From Stramonita haemastoma (lineage: Eukaryota; Mollusca; Gastropoda; Neogastropoda; Muricidae), in assembly GCA_030674155.1 (NCBI GenBank), contig CM060334.1, forward strand, positions 40,543,151-40,607,150: DNA of 64,000 bases, read 5' to 3'. Under the pieces are notes generated by a model. The model saw nothing but the letters and a program-made list of their open reading frames with translations. It was not told the origin of the DNA and did not search any database. This document shows, piece by piece, positions 1 through 41,504 of the stretch; the stretch's first letter is position 1; each line of letters begins with the position of its first letter. The translations under genes were made by a program, and so were the position numbers.

Positions 1-6
1 AATGAT

Positions 7-190
<184 letters not shown>

Positions 191-687
191 GAAGAAAAAA
201 GTGAAGAAAATGAAATATAACTACACGTTAACTGTTGATAAGAATTTGCCATAATTATACCTTGGCATTTACCCAGAACTATGCACCTGAAAATGCATAT
301 TCCAAATCATACAAAAAGTGCTAATTTAGGCCAACAATTCAAACAAATCTCAGTTCAAAGTTACAGAACAAAACACAACTCAAAATCCTACTGTGACCAA
401 ACTTGGTAATAAAGTGACACCTGACAATGTCAACACAAGCAGTCAACACTAAGTGCAGTGTACATCTAATAGCTGAAATCCTTCATATTCTATTGTATTT
501 TTAGAACAGTTACCATATGCCACAACTGCGCCTTCTAAGTATAATTATGTCTGTCTTAGCTTAATGCAATGTAAACAGAATTACATACAAAAATATTGAG
601 AGAGAGGGTAAGAACTCTGAGCTCTGAACATTTTATTTGTACTTCGTCCTCAGGCCATAATACAAGAGGACAAAATGGAACAATAAC

Positions 688-30067
<29,380 letters not shown>

Positions 30068-33000
30068 TCAAGCTGCTGGTCATCTGGAGAATAGTTCAGC
30101 TTAAAACAAAACAGAAAAACACAGTTTAAAAACCATTAGCGTTTCTGATAGTGGGGCTGATTTTTTTTTCCAATAGCACACACTGACCAGTTCATTTTGT
30201 ATTGTCATTTTTCATGTTTGGAAGGGTCTGTCAAAGACTTGATTTTGTTGACTTTTTTCAGGGAGATCTGTATTTATTATATCATCTCTCTGTTGAAAAG
30301 ATGTTGGATGAAATAATTTCTTAAAGGTGTAACTAGTCATCAGTCAGTCTGTAGTGGTTGTATAGAAAGCTGGAGAATTAGAATTTGGAGTGTCTCAAGG
30401 TTTACACTGTCCTACAGAATCTGACAGGTTTGGGAGCCTGAGGTGGACGTGCACAAAGCCTTGTAACTTGAGCTTTAGATAGATGAGGGAGGTCCATGTG
30501 TTTTGAATTTTTATCCATAAATGGCACCGCATTTTCTCTCAAGTGCTGATTTTTACCCCAAAAATGCACTGGAAGAAAAAAAGGCAGGGTGTTTTGTTGT
30601 TGTTTTTTTTTATCAATTTTATGGATGTTATTTGCACTGTCAAGTTTTATTGTTGGTTTTGTGTTTGTTGGGAAATATTAGGGAAAGAGGGATTGCTTCC
30701 CTCTTCACTACATCGGTGTGTGGCAATAGGTCGACCAGAAATGCTACAGGACTTTGTGGTATACAAAAAGCTAGAACAACAGAAAAAGAAATGCCACTTT
30801 CCCACTCAGAGACAGTGAATGCTTCCTTGTCTTATGTTTTGTTATTTTAAATCAGAAGCTGGAAATCTGGAACTGATAAATGCATGGTTTGGAAGGGTCT
30901 TGAAAGTCCTCAAGGTGCTGAAAAAGTGTTTTGCAGATCTTTGGATTTTCTCCCCTGAAGAACTATGTTAGCTATGTCTCTGGTGAAGACAGTTAGTATT
31001 GAACTCCAGCTGAAGAACTCATTGTCTGTGGAACCTTTCTCAATTTAAAGAGTTGTTTATGCAGAGAAAAAAAAACATGGTTAATACGCACAGAAACAAT
31101 GTGAACAACAAACCAACAGCTTATAGTGTGCTCCAACAATTTCATTAGGCAGCTGGTATACATGCGAAAATAGGGTAATGCTTTTATATTCATTTTCAAG
31201 TGGATAGTTTAAAATTGCGTTGCTATCATTCATTCTGCTGCAAATGCATATGAATACAAAACTCTAAAGTAAAGACATGGGGAAAAAACATGACAACTGT
31301 ATTGGAAGATTGGAAAAATAACACACTAATAAACAGACATGTATACAAACAGAAACTGAGATATACAGAGATACCTAAGATTCCTTAAACCAAGATATAT
31401 TACTATGTTTATGAGCCCAAGTTATCCTCTAAACTAACATGAAGCATATTTATGTCATGTCTTAAACAAGTATATTTGTAAGCTAGAATGAAGGAAATCA
31501 CAGTCTGAGATAATTGTGCACCTAAAAACGATGTGAAATAGAGATTTGTTCATGAACAGCCATAGATATTAGCATGTTTGTGTCCATCTGTAGGTCAGGA
31601 TTGCCTTTCCGCTCTTTGGTACTTTTGTGGCATCACAGAACTGGTCACTCCAGTGTATCCTGGCTTTGGGATTGCCACCCAACATACCAGAGTTTGGGTT
31701 GTGTCCAGTGAAGTCAGGATCAGGAGTGTTTTGTCAGTGAGGAGGAAAAATTGAAATAGATTGAGATGGTTTAAGACAATGATTTCTCCTTACCACTAGG
31801 GATGTTTTAGAAGTCACGCTGAGGATGAATTGAGTGAAGGCAACTCTCCAAAAACAGCAACAAAAACATGAACACCTGTGATGAGAAACTCAGAACTGAA
31901 TCCCCCCTTTTTTTTCTTTCTTATAATCCTTGTTATCAGGAGTATTATGAGTGTTGATGTTTGTAGACATTTGTTTTGTTATCGTGAAAATACTTGTTCC
32001 TGTAAGATGTTTTGGTGATTCTTTTTCTGTTGATGATGTGTGTTGGTTGTATGTATTTATTCAGGATAAGTCCAATGCTTGTCTGATTTTTTTGTCTTGT
32101 GTATAATCATGTCTGTGATTTGAGCTTGACTCTTACAATATTTGATGCACTCTTTTATCAAATGCTATAACTTGTGCCTTTTATAAAGCAGGTTTGTTGT
32201 TTTTTGTCTAAGATTTGTTTTGTGTGTGTGCATGTGTGTTTCTTGTTGATTAATTTTACTGAAAGAAATTGCTAATATTTTAACAGTTATTGTTACTTCT
32301 TGTTTTATTTATTGATCCACCGCTGAACATGAAATGAGCCTGTCAAAGAGGTAATTTTACATTCTTGTTTTATTGTGAAATTGTGTATTTTCCACCCACC
32401 AAAAACAATGAAATGAAAGTGGTCTTGCTTAAATCATATAAGATCTCTCCGTCCTTTCCATTGTTGTTATGAAAGTGTATGTTTGTATATTCCAGGCCAG
32501 TTTTCAGATGGGCAGATAAACATCTTACCATTGTACATATTAACTGTATAATTAAACGAGTCTTACAGTAGTGAGGTGAAGTGTAGTTTATATAATTAAA
32601 CTAACGTAGGCCTACTTTATTCTTGTAATTATTTTTCATTTCATAAGTCAGGCGAAGTCATATGAGGTGAGCTGATAGCACTTTGTCTGGAAGTGACATA
32701 TGGAGAGTTCATCTTTAAAGACACATGAATAAATGGAATGAACTGATAAAAATTAATGGTCTGATGGTCTATTATTGCTGGATATTGCCTGTAACTTTGT
32801 TTTTAAATCCACCGCTTTGATCATCCTTGTTATTTCTGTGACAGCAGTATTGGGTGTCATCAAATTGGATGGGGACTGTACAAAACATTTGGGCACTGGT
32901 GACTTCCCAAATAAACCAGCAGTAAAAAGCTTTCTAAAACATTCTTTTGGACAAAGTGGGCACAAAAGTAAAGGCCCACTAGGTATTAATGATGAAAATG

Positions 33001-33890
33001 TGACAAATGATAGTAAAGTATAAAAAAAATTTTTTAATGTAATTCACAATTTTATGTACTTAAACTTGACTTGCCATTCTTGTGTGTGTGTGTGTGTGTG
33101 TGTGCGCGCGCTCGCTAAATGCAGCTTGCTAATTTGTGTTTAAATATAAAGTCACTTAGATGAAAATAAACATTATTAAATGAAAGTCACTTCACTAAAA
33201 ACAAAGCACACAGTCTGAGCTACAATGTGAATACTGCTCTGTTACCCAGCCTAGGCTCTCAGCATAAGGCACAGTTGTGAAGGCTTTCCAAACAAAAGTA
33301 ATGTCTGTTCAATGCATCTGTGATGATAACCTTATTTCAGATCAGACTAGGAGATTGTGTAAGCATAGTTCTGAAGTGTAGTGGATAAGACAGCAGTTAG
33401 GTCATATGGTATTGCAGCGGAGTGAACGGCTGTGGTCATAGTATTTCTTAGGTAACCTGCTTAAAGGCTCTTTTTTTTTTCTTGTTTACTGATGTGTGTG
33501 TGTGTGTGTGGGGGGGGGGGTTGCTTTTTGGGGGTTGTTTTGTTTTTGTACTTATTGTACCCCTGTGAGTTCTCTTCTGCAGTAACATCACAGAGACTGT
33601 GCAGATTGGATCAGTGAGGCAACTATGCAATTCTGTTGTATATAGCTAAATGAGCTATACAAATCAAGCCCCAAGCAGGCTTTTTATTTGTTTGGTTTGA
33701 AGAAGGGGGGGGGGGGGGGGGGGATTAAAACTGTCTCTGAGCAAAAACTGGGTACAAAATAGTTTGTAAATAATAATAATCTGCTGTCCATTCTGTGTTT
33801 AAATACATTCATGATTTAAAAAAAAGAAGAAAAACTTGCTGTACATTTCTGTTTGGAAAAAATAAACAAGACTGTGCCATATACCTAGTT
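30068..33890 (+). other. HAUS6 3' UTR and following sequence
   Basis: AT-rich, mostly unique sequence with no coding support. AATAAA signals occur at 31,328, 32,728, 33,165 and 33,861; the last is followed by a GT-rich stretch and is the best-looking 3' end, but the real end is unknown. Short GT runs lie at 33,083-33,104 and 33,493-33,520 and a poly-G at about 33,704-33,723. Confidence 0.4.
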
Positions 33891-34009
33891 GTGTTTTCAT
33901 TTGCAAGATGTCCTGAAAATGATTTAAGAGTGAGGGCCTTTTTGATTTGTTGAGTTTTTTGTTTAGCGTTATAGTTTGCCGTAGAAATGAAAACATTTTT
34001 TTAGATATG

Positions 34010-34375
34010 CCCAAAAGCCAAATGGTTAAGGCTGTTCGACTTCAATCCCATGGGTCTCTGAAGTCATAAAATCAAGTCTCGGCGATGTCTGGTGAATTAA
34101 GGGTGGGTTTTTGTACAATTTCCCATGTCAACTTCAAGCGCAGACCTGCTAGTGCCTTAATTCTCTGTGTGTATATAGACATGTAGAAAATCAGATATGC
34201 ATGTTAAAGCTCCTGTAATTCATGTCAATGTTTTACAGAAACACAAACATACTTAGCATACATCTCTGAAGTCGGAATGTAGCTACCTTCATGGTGGATA
34301 AAATTGGTAGCATAGGCAAAATCTCACCATTGGTGAACCTCAGAGTTGTAGCTGAGGAACAGGGGGAAAAAAATT
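34010..34375 (+). mobile_element. SINE with tRNA-Leu-like head
   Basis: Head gccaaatggttaaggctgtt with later aaaatcaagtctcggcga; ends ccattggtgaacctcagagt and A-rich. A reverse fragment of the same 3' domain lies at 34,680-34,770. Confidence 0.6.
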
Positions 34376-35317
34376 TGTAGAGAATGGCAGTGAATATATT
34401 CCACATAAGTAGGTATCCAATACGTCTCAAACATTTACAAGTGTGACCTTTTTGTCAGACACTGCTCCAAGACAGCAGCAGTGAAGCACATTGTCCATTT
34501 TGCAGAGATTGTCAATTTTGTAAAGAACATTCAAAACATGTGAAGACGCACTTTGCAACTTTCTGACATCTTCCCTTAAAGTTTATCTGAAATTCAGTAT
34601 TTTTGTGAAGTGGGTAAAAAAAAAAAAAAGATCACTTTTGAAAACAATGTTCTCTTTTTTGCTTTCTTTGCCTTGGCTTGAACTCCAAAGTTCCTGATGG
34701 TGAGATTTTGCACATGCAGCCATTTACCCACCGTTAAGTATCCACTGCCCAACTCCAGCGATATATTCTTTTACTTCTTTTCAAAATATTAGGTTACATT
34801 TAAAAGCATTTTTAGGTCAAGTCAAATCATATCTTTAGTTTTCAAATGTATATTTTAAACCACGTTACATTTGGTGAGTTGTGGGGGGGAGGGTGGTTGG
34901 TGCTTGAGTCATAAGACCAGCACAGCAGGTGTCTATTTCTCAGTCCAGGTTGATGCCAAGGGTAATTTAAAAGGGAAAAAAAGAGAGAATAAAGACTGAA
35001 AGAAATAAACATGGAGAAAAAAAATAGCATAAATGAAGCGGATATATCTAAATGAGAGTTGAAATGCCTGCAACAAGGAAATAGGAAAATCATAAACCAG
35101 GTCTTGTTTGTTTAAAAAAAAACAACACAAAAAACCCCCACTTATTCAAAAACAGAGACAAAAAAAGTTTCTTGTAAATTTTACACAATCAGCATACATG
35201 CCAACCAATTTTCAGATTTGAGTTTGATTTGTCAGTTCATTTTTCTTTCTTGCTCCTTTTTTTTGTTTTGTTTTGTTCTTAATGAGCTTGCATTACAAAA
35301 TTGTTAACATCCAGATT

Positions 35318-35735
35318 GGGGGTGGGGTAGTCTAGTGGTTAGAGCATTGCACTCGTGATCTGAAAGCCCAGGATCAAGCAACAATGGAGATGCCTATTTT
35401 TGAGGATTATATCCTGGAGTTAACATTAGTACTGACACCACTCCCCCAAAGGTCCCTCCAATGAGACTATGAACCAATATTCTGTATATGAATGCACACT
35501 GAACATCTTCCACACATGATAAACACATATTCTGCCCTTCAGAAGAGTAAGCCATTTCATGCCAGTTGGCACAGATGATAATGTTTTTTTGTAATGCATG
35601 CACATAGGTGTCGTGTTTAGACACCATCCCCAATGTTGAAATGCAGCTACTTTAATGGTGGGTAAAAATGGTTGCATACCCAAAATCTGATCAATGGTGA
35701 ATCTCTGAGCTATAGGTGAAGAACATCAACTCAAC
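35318..35735 (+). mobile_element. Near full-length tRNA-derived SINE
   Basis: Head tagtctagtggttagagcat is box-A-like. The body is shared with the other copies (agagtaagccatttcatgcc). It ends in the alternative 3' domain with ggtgaatctctgagct and a degenerate A-rich end. Confidence 0.7.
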
Positions 35736-35895
35736 ACAACCCCCCCCCTGAGAAAATCCTGCTTTACTGTGAAATCTAACTTAAAGAAAGTGACAGAGCA
35801 AACTGGACTGAAAGTTGCTACATCACTGAAAACACACAAGCAAATGAGGAAGCTCACTCACTCCCTCTGTTCATTAGCAGCTTTAATGATAATGT

Positions 35896-36660
35896 CTATC
35901 TATCCCTTGGCCTGGTGACCATTGGGGCACCCCTGAGGACTTGACAACTAGTTCCCTCCATGGTTGAGTTCTAGGCGTCCATTCACTGATGTTGTCCTCC
36001 CACCAGGAGTTATATGGTTTTTGCCTGCACATCATTACAGTCATGCTGACCAGTGAATAATATGTCGTATTAATGAATTATATTGAGTTTATTTTGTTTA
36101 TTAAATGGGGGGGGGGTTGCTGGGGGGAGAGGGTTTTTTTTCCTCCCCTATATGTGTGTGTGTTTGTGTGTATGTTTGAGAGGAGAGAGAGAGAGAGAGT
36201 GTGTGTGTGTGTGTGTGTGTGTATTTATTTTGTTGTGTCAATAAGTCCATGTGACTTTTATGGCAATAAATAATTTTGATTCTGATTGATTCTGATTCTG
36301 ATTCCCATCTTTTCCTTGGTCTACCTCTTTTTCTTCCTCCCTGGACAATGCCTTGCAGTATTGTTTTTGCAAGTCCGTTTGATCTTGTGACATGCCCGTG
36401 TCATTTAAGTTTACGCTTCTTTACGACTAATAGAGAATTTTCATAGGGATCAATGGTTTGCTGGATTCTGTTACGCACCTCTTCGTTGCTTATGTGGTCT
36501 CTGTAGGAGATGCCAAGGAGTCTGGAAGCATCTCATCTCTACTGCCTGTACTCTTCTCTCCAAATCAGCTGTCAGTGTCCACGCTTCACAGGCATACAGG
36601 AATATAGATATAACAAGGGAGCGCATTAGTCTGATCATGGAGTTGAGTGAGATATTTTAA
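35896..36660 (-). mobile_element. RTE-like LINE 3' end with nested insertion
   Basis: On the minus strand it reads KRKLKWHGHVTRS and ILQGIVQGGRKRGRPRKRW. It matches the + strand copy at 47,340-47,630 and ends in (GATA)-like repeats at 35,896. The match is broken at about 36,001-36,303 by an insert ending in a (TCTGAT)n tail. Confidence 0.7.
36001..36303 (+). mobile_element. Nested LINE 3' tail
   Basis: Ends atggcaataaata then gattctgattctgat repeats, homologous to the tail of the LINE at 55,995-57,065. It also contains a GA/GT microsatellite whose flanks recur at 40,040-40,160. Confidence 0.5.
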
Positions 36661-37119
36661 ATTTTCACCATGAGGACAACATTGACAATGTACAGAATTC
36701 ATATTGCACTAAATCTTATATCAAAAAAAAAAATCAAAGCACTTACATTAAAATCATTTACATACACGTAACCATCTACAAATGATAACATTGTCAGATC
36801 AAAATTAAACAGTGTTTATATGCAAACACAGACATGCCCCACTTAGGAAGAGTGAGGGTGTTGGAGGTGGCTGTTGAAAACTAGGGGCAGATCTCAGGTA
36901 GGAAATGTGTGTTTTGTCACGACCATTGTGTTAACGGTTTTGTCAATCAGTTTTCTTACTATATATTAGCAAACCAGAAAACACTGTGAGAAAATCCAAG
37001 CAAAAAACATACCGCACGACTGATAGAAAAAAAAATTGTGTTTGGGTGTCTGCTTACATGGAAAGATAGGGGGGTCACTGTCATCCCTTTCATCTCTTTC
37101 AAATGACCCTAACTAGGAT

Positions 37120-37285
37120 AGGCTGTTTTGATCACCCTTTTTTCAATCAACGTTTTTTCCATCAAAGAACAAAAGAAAACACACATAAAACTTGATTAGG
37201 TTTTCTCTGTAGTATTTGTAAAACTGTCATCAAATAGCATTTAAGCATACTAGTAATCAATAGATTTACTTTAGTTTGATGGAAA
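37120..37285. repeat. Direct repeat, left copy
   Basis: Reads ggctgttttgatcacccttt through aacttgattaggttttctct to tttagtttgatgg. Matches 38,155-38,335 in the same orientation. Confidence 0.7.
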
Positions 37286-37294
37286 GAGGCAATG

Positions 37295-37495
37295 CTTATT
37301 TATTATTTATTCTTTTATATCAAGGATAATAGAATAAGCACTCATGTGCTTTTTTACATCCAGTCCCCGTGTGTATGCAGTTTTGTAAATTTTTCATCTG
37401 TTCCCATCAGCACACAATATCCTACTCTTACGAAAAGCGGAACAGGATTTCACGTGTGCGCAAGATGTTCTGTGTGTGTTCGCTTGGTAGTACAT
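37295..37495 (-). mobile_element. tRNA-derived SINE fragment
   Basis: Begins ttcttttatatcaaggataa and runs to gcgcaagatgttctgtgtg, reverse orientation. Confidence 0.65.
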
Positions 37496-38154
37496 AGTTA
37501 GTTTTAATAATCTGACCTCCAATATCAAGGGTATTTTTGTTTACCTATATAAATAGATGTCTGTCTACATTAAAGGCGTCGTAAAGCAAAATCCAATGCT
37601 ATCGATTATGACCGCTTATTTATTTATTTTTTTTGTGCTCAGTTTGATTGTTTTCCAGTAAACAGACATGTTAACTATGGACAGATAACCGCCTTCGCGG
37701 GGTTGTTCGTGCCTTGTCTCACGTTAGGAGTCTCTTTCCTCTTCTATTACTACACAGGTTTGTACTTCAAAGAAAAAAGTTATTTTGACAGATATGCGTT
37801 ATGTAAAAGATTAAGAGTATGCTTTAATCAGAAGTATGGAAAAGAACTTAGTTGCTGTCTGTCTAATTCTCGAATTCAATCTCTTTGTCAACTTTGTTAG
37901 TGTTAGGCTACTGTTAGGCCTAGGCCTCGGCCAATGTGTTGCTCCTGCTGATCACTCGCTGTCAATAGTTCCAGACAAGCGAAAAAAATAATAGGCCGGA
38001 CAATGCTGAAGAGATTTAGGTTAGGCCTTTATTAGTAGGCATGACGGAAATAAAGAATATTAACTGCAAGTTATAAACATGGGCAGACAAGCCACGTGCA
38101 AATGATAATTTTACAAGGGGGATTTTCCACCTGTAGGCCTAGCCTAACTGGGGT

Positions 38155-38335
38155 CTAGGCTGTTTTGATCAACCTTTTTCATCGACGTCATTTTCTCCTT
38201 TAAAAAAAAAAAGAAAGAAAACACAAAAAACTTGATTAGGTTTTCTCTATAGTGTTTGTAAAGCTGTCATCAAATAACATTTTTTAAGCATATTATTAAT
38301 CAATATTGTTCAAATATCTTTAGTTTGATGGGAAA
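38155..38335. repeat. Direct repeat, right copy
   Basis: Homologous to 37,120-37,285 with small indels. The DNA between (about 870 bp) holds one SINE and otherwise unique sequence without a convincing frame. Confidence 0.7.
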
Positions 38336-38930
38336 AGTACTGAGAGATAGATCTATATAAACATTGGCAGATTTGTGTTACTTGTATTCAGTTATTAATA
38401 TTAATTTACAAGATAGTTGACTGTGATGTAAAGGAAAAGAACACAAAATAGTCTGGTAAAATTACTAAAAATGAGAACTTAATGAAGTTATTCAGAGTAG
38501 TTTGCTGTGTTTATTAAATATAATGCTTTGCAAAGATTTTATGCAAGTGTATTTCAGGGCATGCACATAAATTTTTGTCATTTTCAAGATTTTGTGCATC
38601 AGGCATACCTCCATCAGAACCATTTTTGGTTAGGGCCCTCATAGAATGGCAAAGGAAGGGCCTAGCTTGTACCCCTGTTACTGATTGGCACTCAAGTGGA
38701 TACTGGAATAGTTTTTCAGTTTTATTTTCTGATGCTTATTTAGTACCATGTGCAATGAATGTGTGATTGTGTGGCTTTTTATTTGCCTTTTAGTTTGAAT
38801 TATTGTGTAAAGTTATCCTGTTGGTATTTTGTTTTATCTGAAGTACAATTGTACACCATTACACTTACAGGCATTATTATTGCCCTGATACTACAGGAAA
38901 GGTTATTTGGCATTTTCCATTAAACTAAAA

Positions 38931-39378
38931 AGAGGGGACGGGCTAGCTCAGTGGTCAGAGCACTCGCTTTCCCCAAGTTAAGGTTAAGCAGCATCAAACG
39001 TGATTACCATGTGGATGGGTGACTGATTGCGCACCTTGGTTTCAGAATAGTTTCACCTTGGTTTTTAAATCCTGTTTCGCTTTTCGTAAGAGTAGGCCAT
39101 CATGTGCCGGTGGGAACAGATGACATTTACAAAACTGCATACACATGGGGACTGGATGAAAAAAGCACAAGAGTGCTTATTCCATTATCCTCAATATAAA
39201 AAAAAAAAGTTTACCCAGCTGTCAGTGGGTACCTGCCCTCTTCAGGGTCAGGGAAGGTAAAGCAGCGAGGGAGAGGAGATGGGGGCCACCCTCAATATGC
39301 TGACCCTGGAGAAGCTGAGGTCTCTGACGCCTCGCTCCCCTACGACCACATAGGTTATGGGACACCTTTACCTTTTAC
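38931..39378 (+). mobile_element. Chimeric tRNA/5S-rRNA SINE, copy 1, interrupted
   Basis: Head gctagctcagtggtcagagc (tRNA-like) is followed at 38,982-39,040 by aggttaagcagcatcaaacg and ccatgtggatgggtgac, resembling the internal-promoter half of 5S rRNA. The tail reads aggttatgggacacctttac. A SINE of the other family is inserted at about 39,050-39,210. Confidence 0.65.
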
Positions 39379-39648
39379 ATGTTTACCTTAACCCTCTTGC
39401 ATTCAGATTCTCTGAACACAAAGTGCCCCTAGATTTCGCATTCCATCATGAAATCAAGTCAGGCACACATGCTCGCTGGCCTTTTCTTCCTTCTAAGTAC
39501 ATACCAGCAGCTATTTTTTCTTCCAGACTCTCAACAGGGTTTCTCCTTCCAGCCTGATGGAGCTTCGACATGTGGTAGCAATTACTGAATTAATGATGGT
39601 TACAGCAGGATGGAAATCTACTGTGTGTAAATCCCGGTTCAGGACTTT

Positions 39649-39676
39649 GGGGGGGGGGGGGGGGGGGGGGGGGGGG
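39649..39676. repeat. Poly-G tract
   Basis: About 28 G in a row. Similar homopolymers lie at 18,818-18,848 (C), 33,704-33,723 (G) and 53,744-53,768 (C). Confidence 0.9.
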
Positions 39677-40080
39677 TAATTATTCAGTTCCCGAAATCCC
39701 AGATCAGGACTAAGAGGGTTGAGAGGGGGTGGGGGGATCAGTTTTAGTACTTTAACTTTTAACTTTCCTGGGCACAGTATCTGAATACTGTGAGTAGATT
39801 CCAATCTCAGGGATTGGTCCTGCCTCTAATCTTCTAAACTAAAGTTCAAGAACTGAGGATTTTTTTCTTTTCTTTTTTGGGGGGGTTTGTTTTGGGGGTT
39901 TTCTCCAGGGGGGTGGTATTTGTTTTGCTTTTGTTTTTATTTTCTCTTCCCCCTTGAGTTAGACTGTTTTTTGTCTGTACTTTTTTTTTTTTGGGGGGGG
40001 GGGGTAATAATTTTTTTTTTTGGTCAGTTTTTGGGGTTTTTTTTCCTCCCCTATATGTGTGTGTGTTTGTGTGTATGTTT

Positions 40081-40097
40081 GAGAGAGAGAGAGAGAG

Positions 40098-40152
<55 letters not shown>
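40081..40152. repeat. GA/GT compound microsatellite
   Basis: GA run followed by GT run; the preceding cctcccctatatgtgtgtgt is also found at 36,142, so the two tracts share an origin. Confidence 0.85.
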
Positions 40153-40155
<3 letters not shown>

Positions 40156-40388
40156 ATTTTCGCCTTTGCATATTTTTTCTCAAGGTATGAAATGAGACAT
40201 GTAAAACACCCAAGGAAAACAAAAATAAAGATAAGAAAAAGTTGTGTTCAATGACAAACATGAAAGTGATAAAGGAAAAAAAGAATTTAAAAAAAAGAGA
40301 GATGATGAGGAAGGGAATTTTAGTAATTAAGTTAAAATACTCACAAGTGTAGAACTAGAAGTGTGAATGAGTGTGAGAATGTTTATGA

Positions 40389-41338
40389 CAGGGTTCGCGC
40401 TAGGATTTTTTAAAACCGGTACTGCGAGTTGCCATTTCAGAGATATCTTGACCAACTCCCCCAAAATCGGTCCCCAGAAAATAAAATCCGGTAGGTACTG
40501 TGAACAAAACGAAACTATTCAGTGAGGGGGAGGGGGGGGGGATTGTTCGGCAGCAAAACTAAATCTAAATTAAACGCAAATCTCTCAGAGACTTTAACTG
40601 CCGTGCTGCTACCACTCGCTTCTTGGGCATGAAGCCACGCAGGAAATAGGTAGGCCTAGGATTTTTTTTCTAGCGCCTGTGTCACTGTCTGTGTCAGTCT
40701 GTTGTTTTGAATGACATCATTCGTGTGACTTAACTTGTGCTAAGCCTATTCTTCTTTCTTGTTTCTATGCTTAGCCCTCATCTAGATCTTTCGTTCAATT
40801 AAGATTTAGTTTTCGACTCCTCTCTCAAAGCAACGCACAAATTCATAGTCATAGACCCTCGCTTTTCGTAGGCCATCGTGTGCCGGTGGGAACAGATGAC
40901 ATTCACAAAACTGCATATACACGGGGACTGGGTGTAAAAAAGCACAGGAGTGCTAATTCCATTATCCTCGATGTAAAAGAATAAAGATTAAATAAATCTA
41001 GGCCCCATTTACTCATTGTGAATGGAAGTCACTGTCATGCCGAAGAGTGCGAAGCTCTATTCTTCCACAGTAAAGCTTGCTGTTCTGCGTGCTAGGCTAA
41101 TGAGGTTGGCGCCAAAGTTAAAGAGTTCGTCGGAAGGGATGGGAAGTGGTAGGTGCGTAACCACAGGCGCATGACAGACTGTCAGAAAATGTCACTTCAG
41201 ACTTTTTTTTTTAGACTGAAATCTAATCGGTCACAGGCAAACAGAATCGGTACGCGGTACCGGCTGCTTCGAAAATTTTCGGTATTCCCTGTTTACAATC
41301 GGTAAAATACCGGCAATTCCCGGTTATCGCGAACCCTG
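40389..41338 (-). mobile_element. hAT-like non-autonomous element, copy B
   Basis: Reverse-oriented homologue of 11,369-12,322 with the same CAGGGTTCGCG ends and the same internal SINE fragment (40,858-40,985). Flanks share TATGA. Confidence 0.75.
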
Positions 41339-41504
41339 TATGACCAACAACTATTTGACCCAAGAGCACTGTCTGGGCTGAGGAAAAGAAGAGACGCCTT
41401 GTTGCCAAGAGCATGGTCAACTTAAAATGGAGGAACAGTGCAACGACCAACCACAGACCCAACCACACAAACTGCCAGGATCAACAGCCATAAGCCAGCC
41501 CAAC

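Noticed and set aside
35318..35390. Functional tRNA gene
   Set aside because: Box-A-like sequence is present but no cloverleaf can be completed, and the SINE body follows directly.
38982..39040. 5S rRNA gene
   Set aside because: Only the internal-promoter half resembles 5S rRNA and it is joined to a tRNA-like head and a SINE tail, with a second copy at 52 kb.
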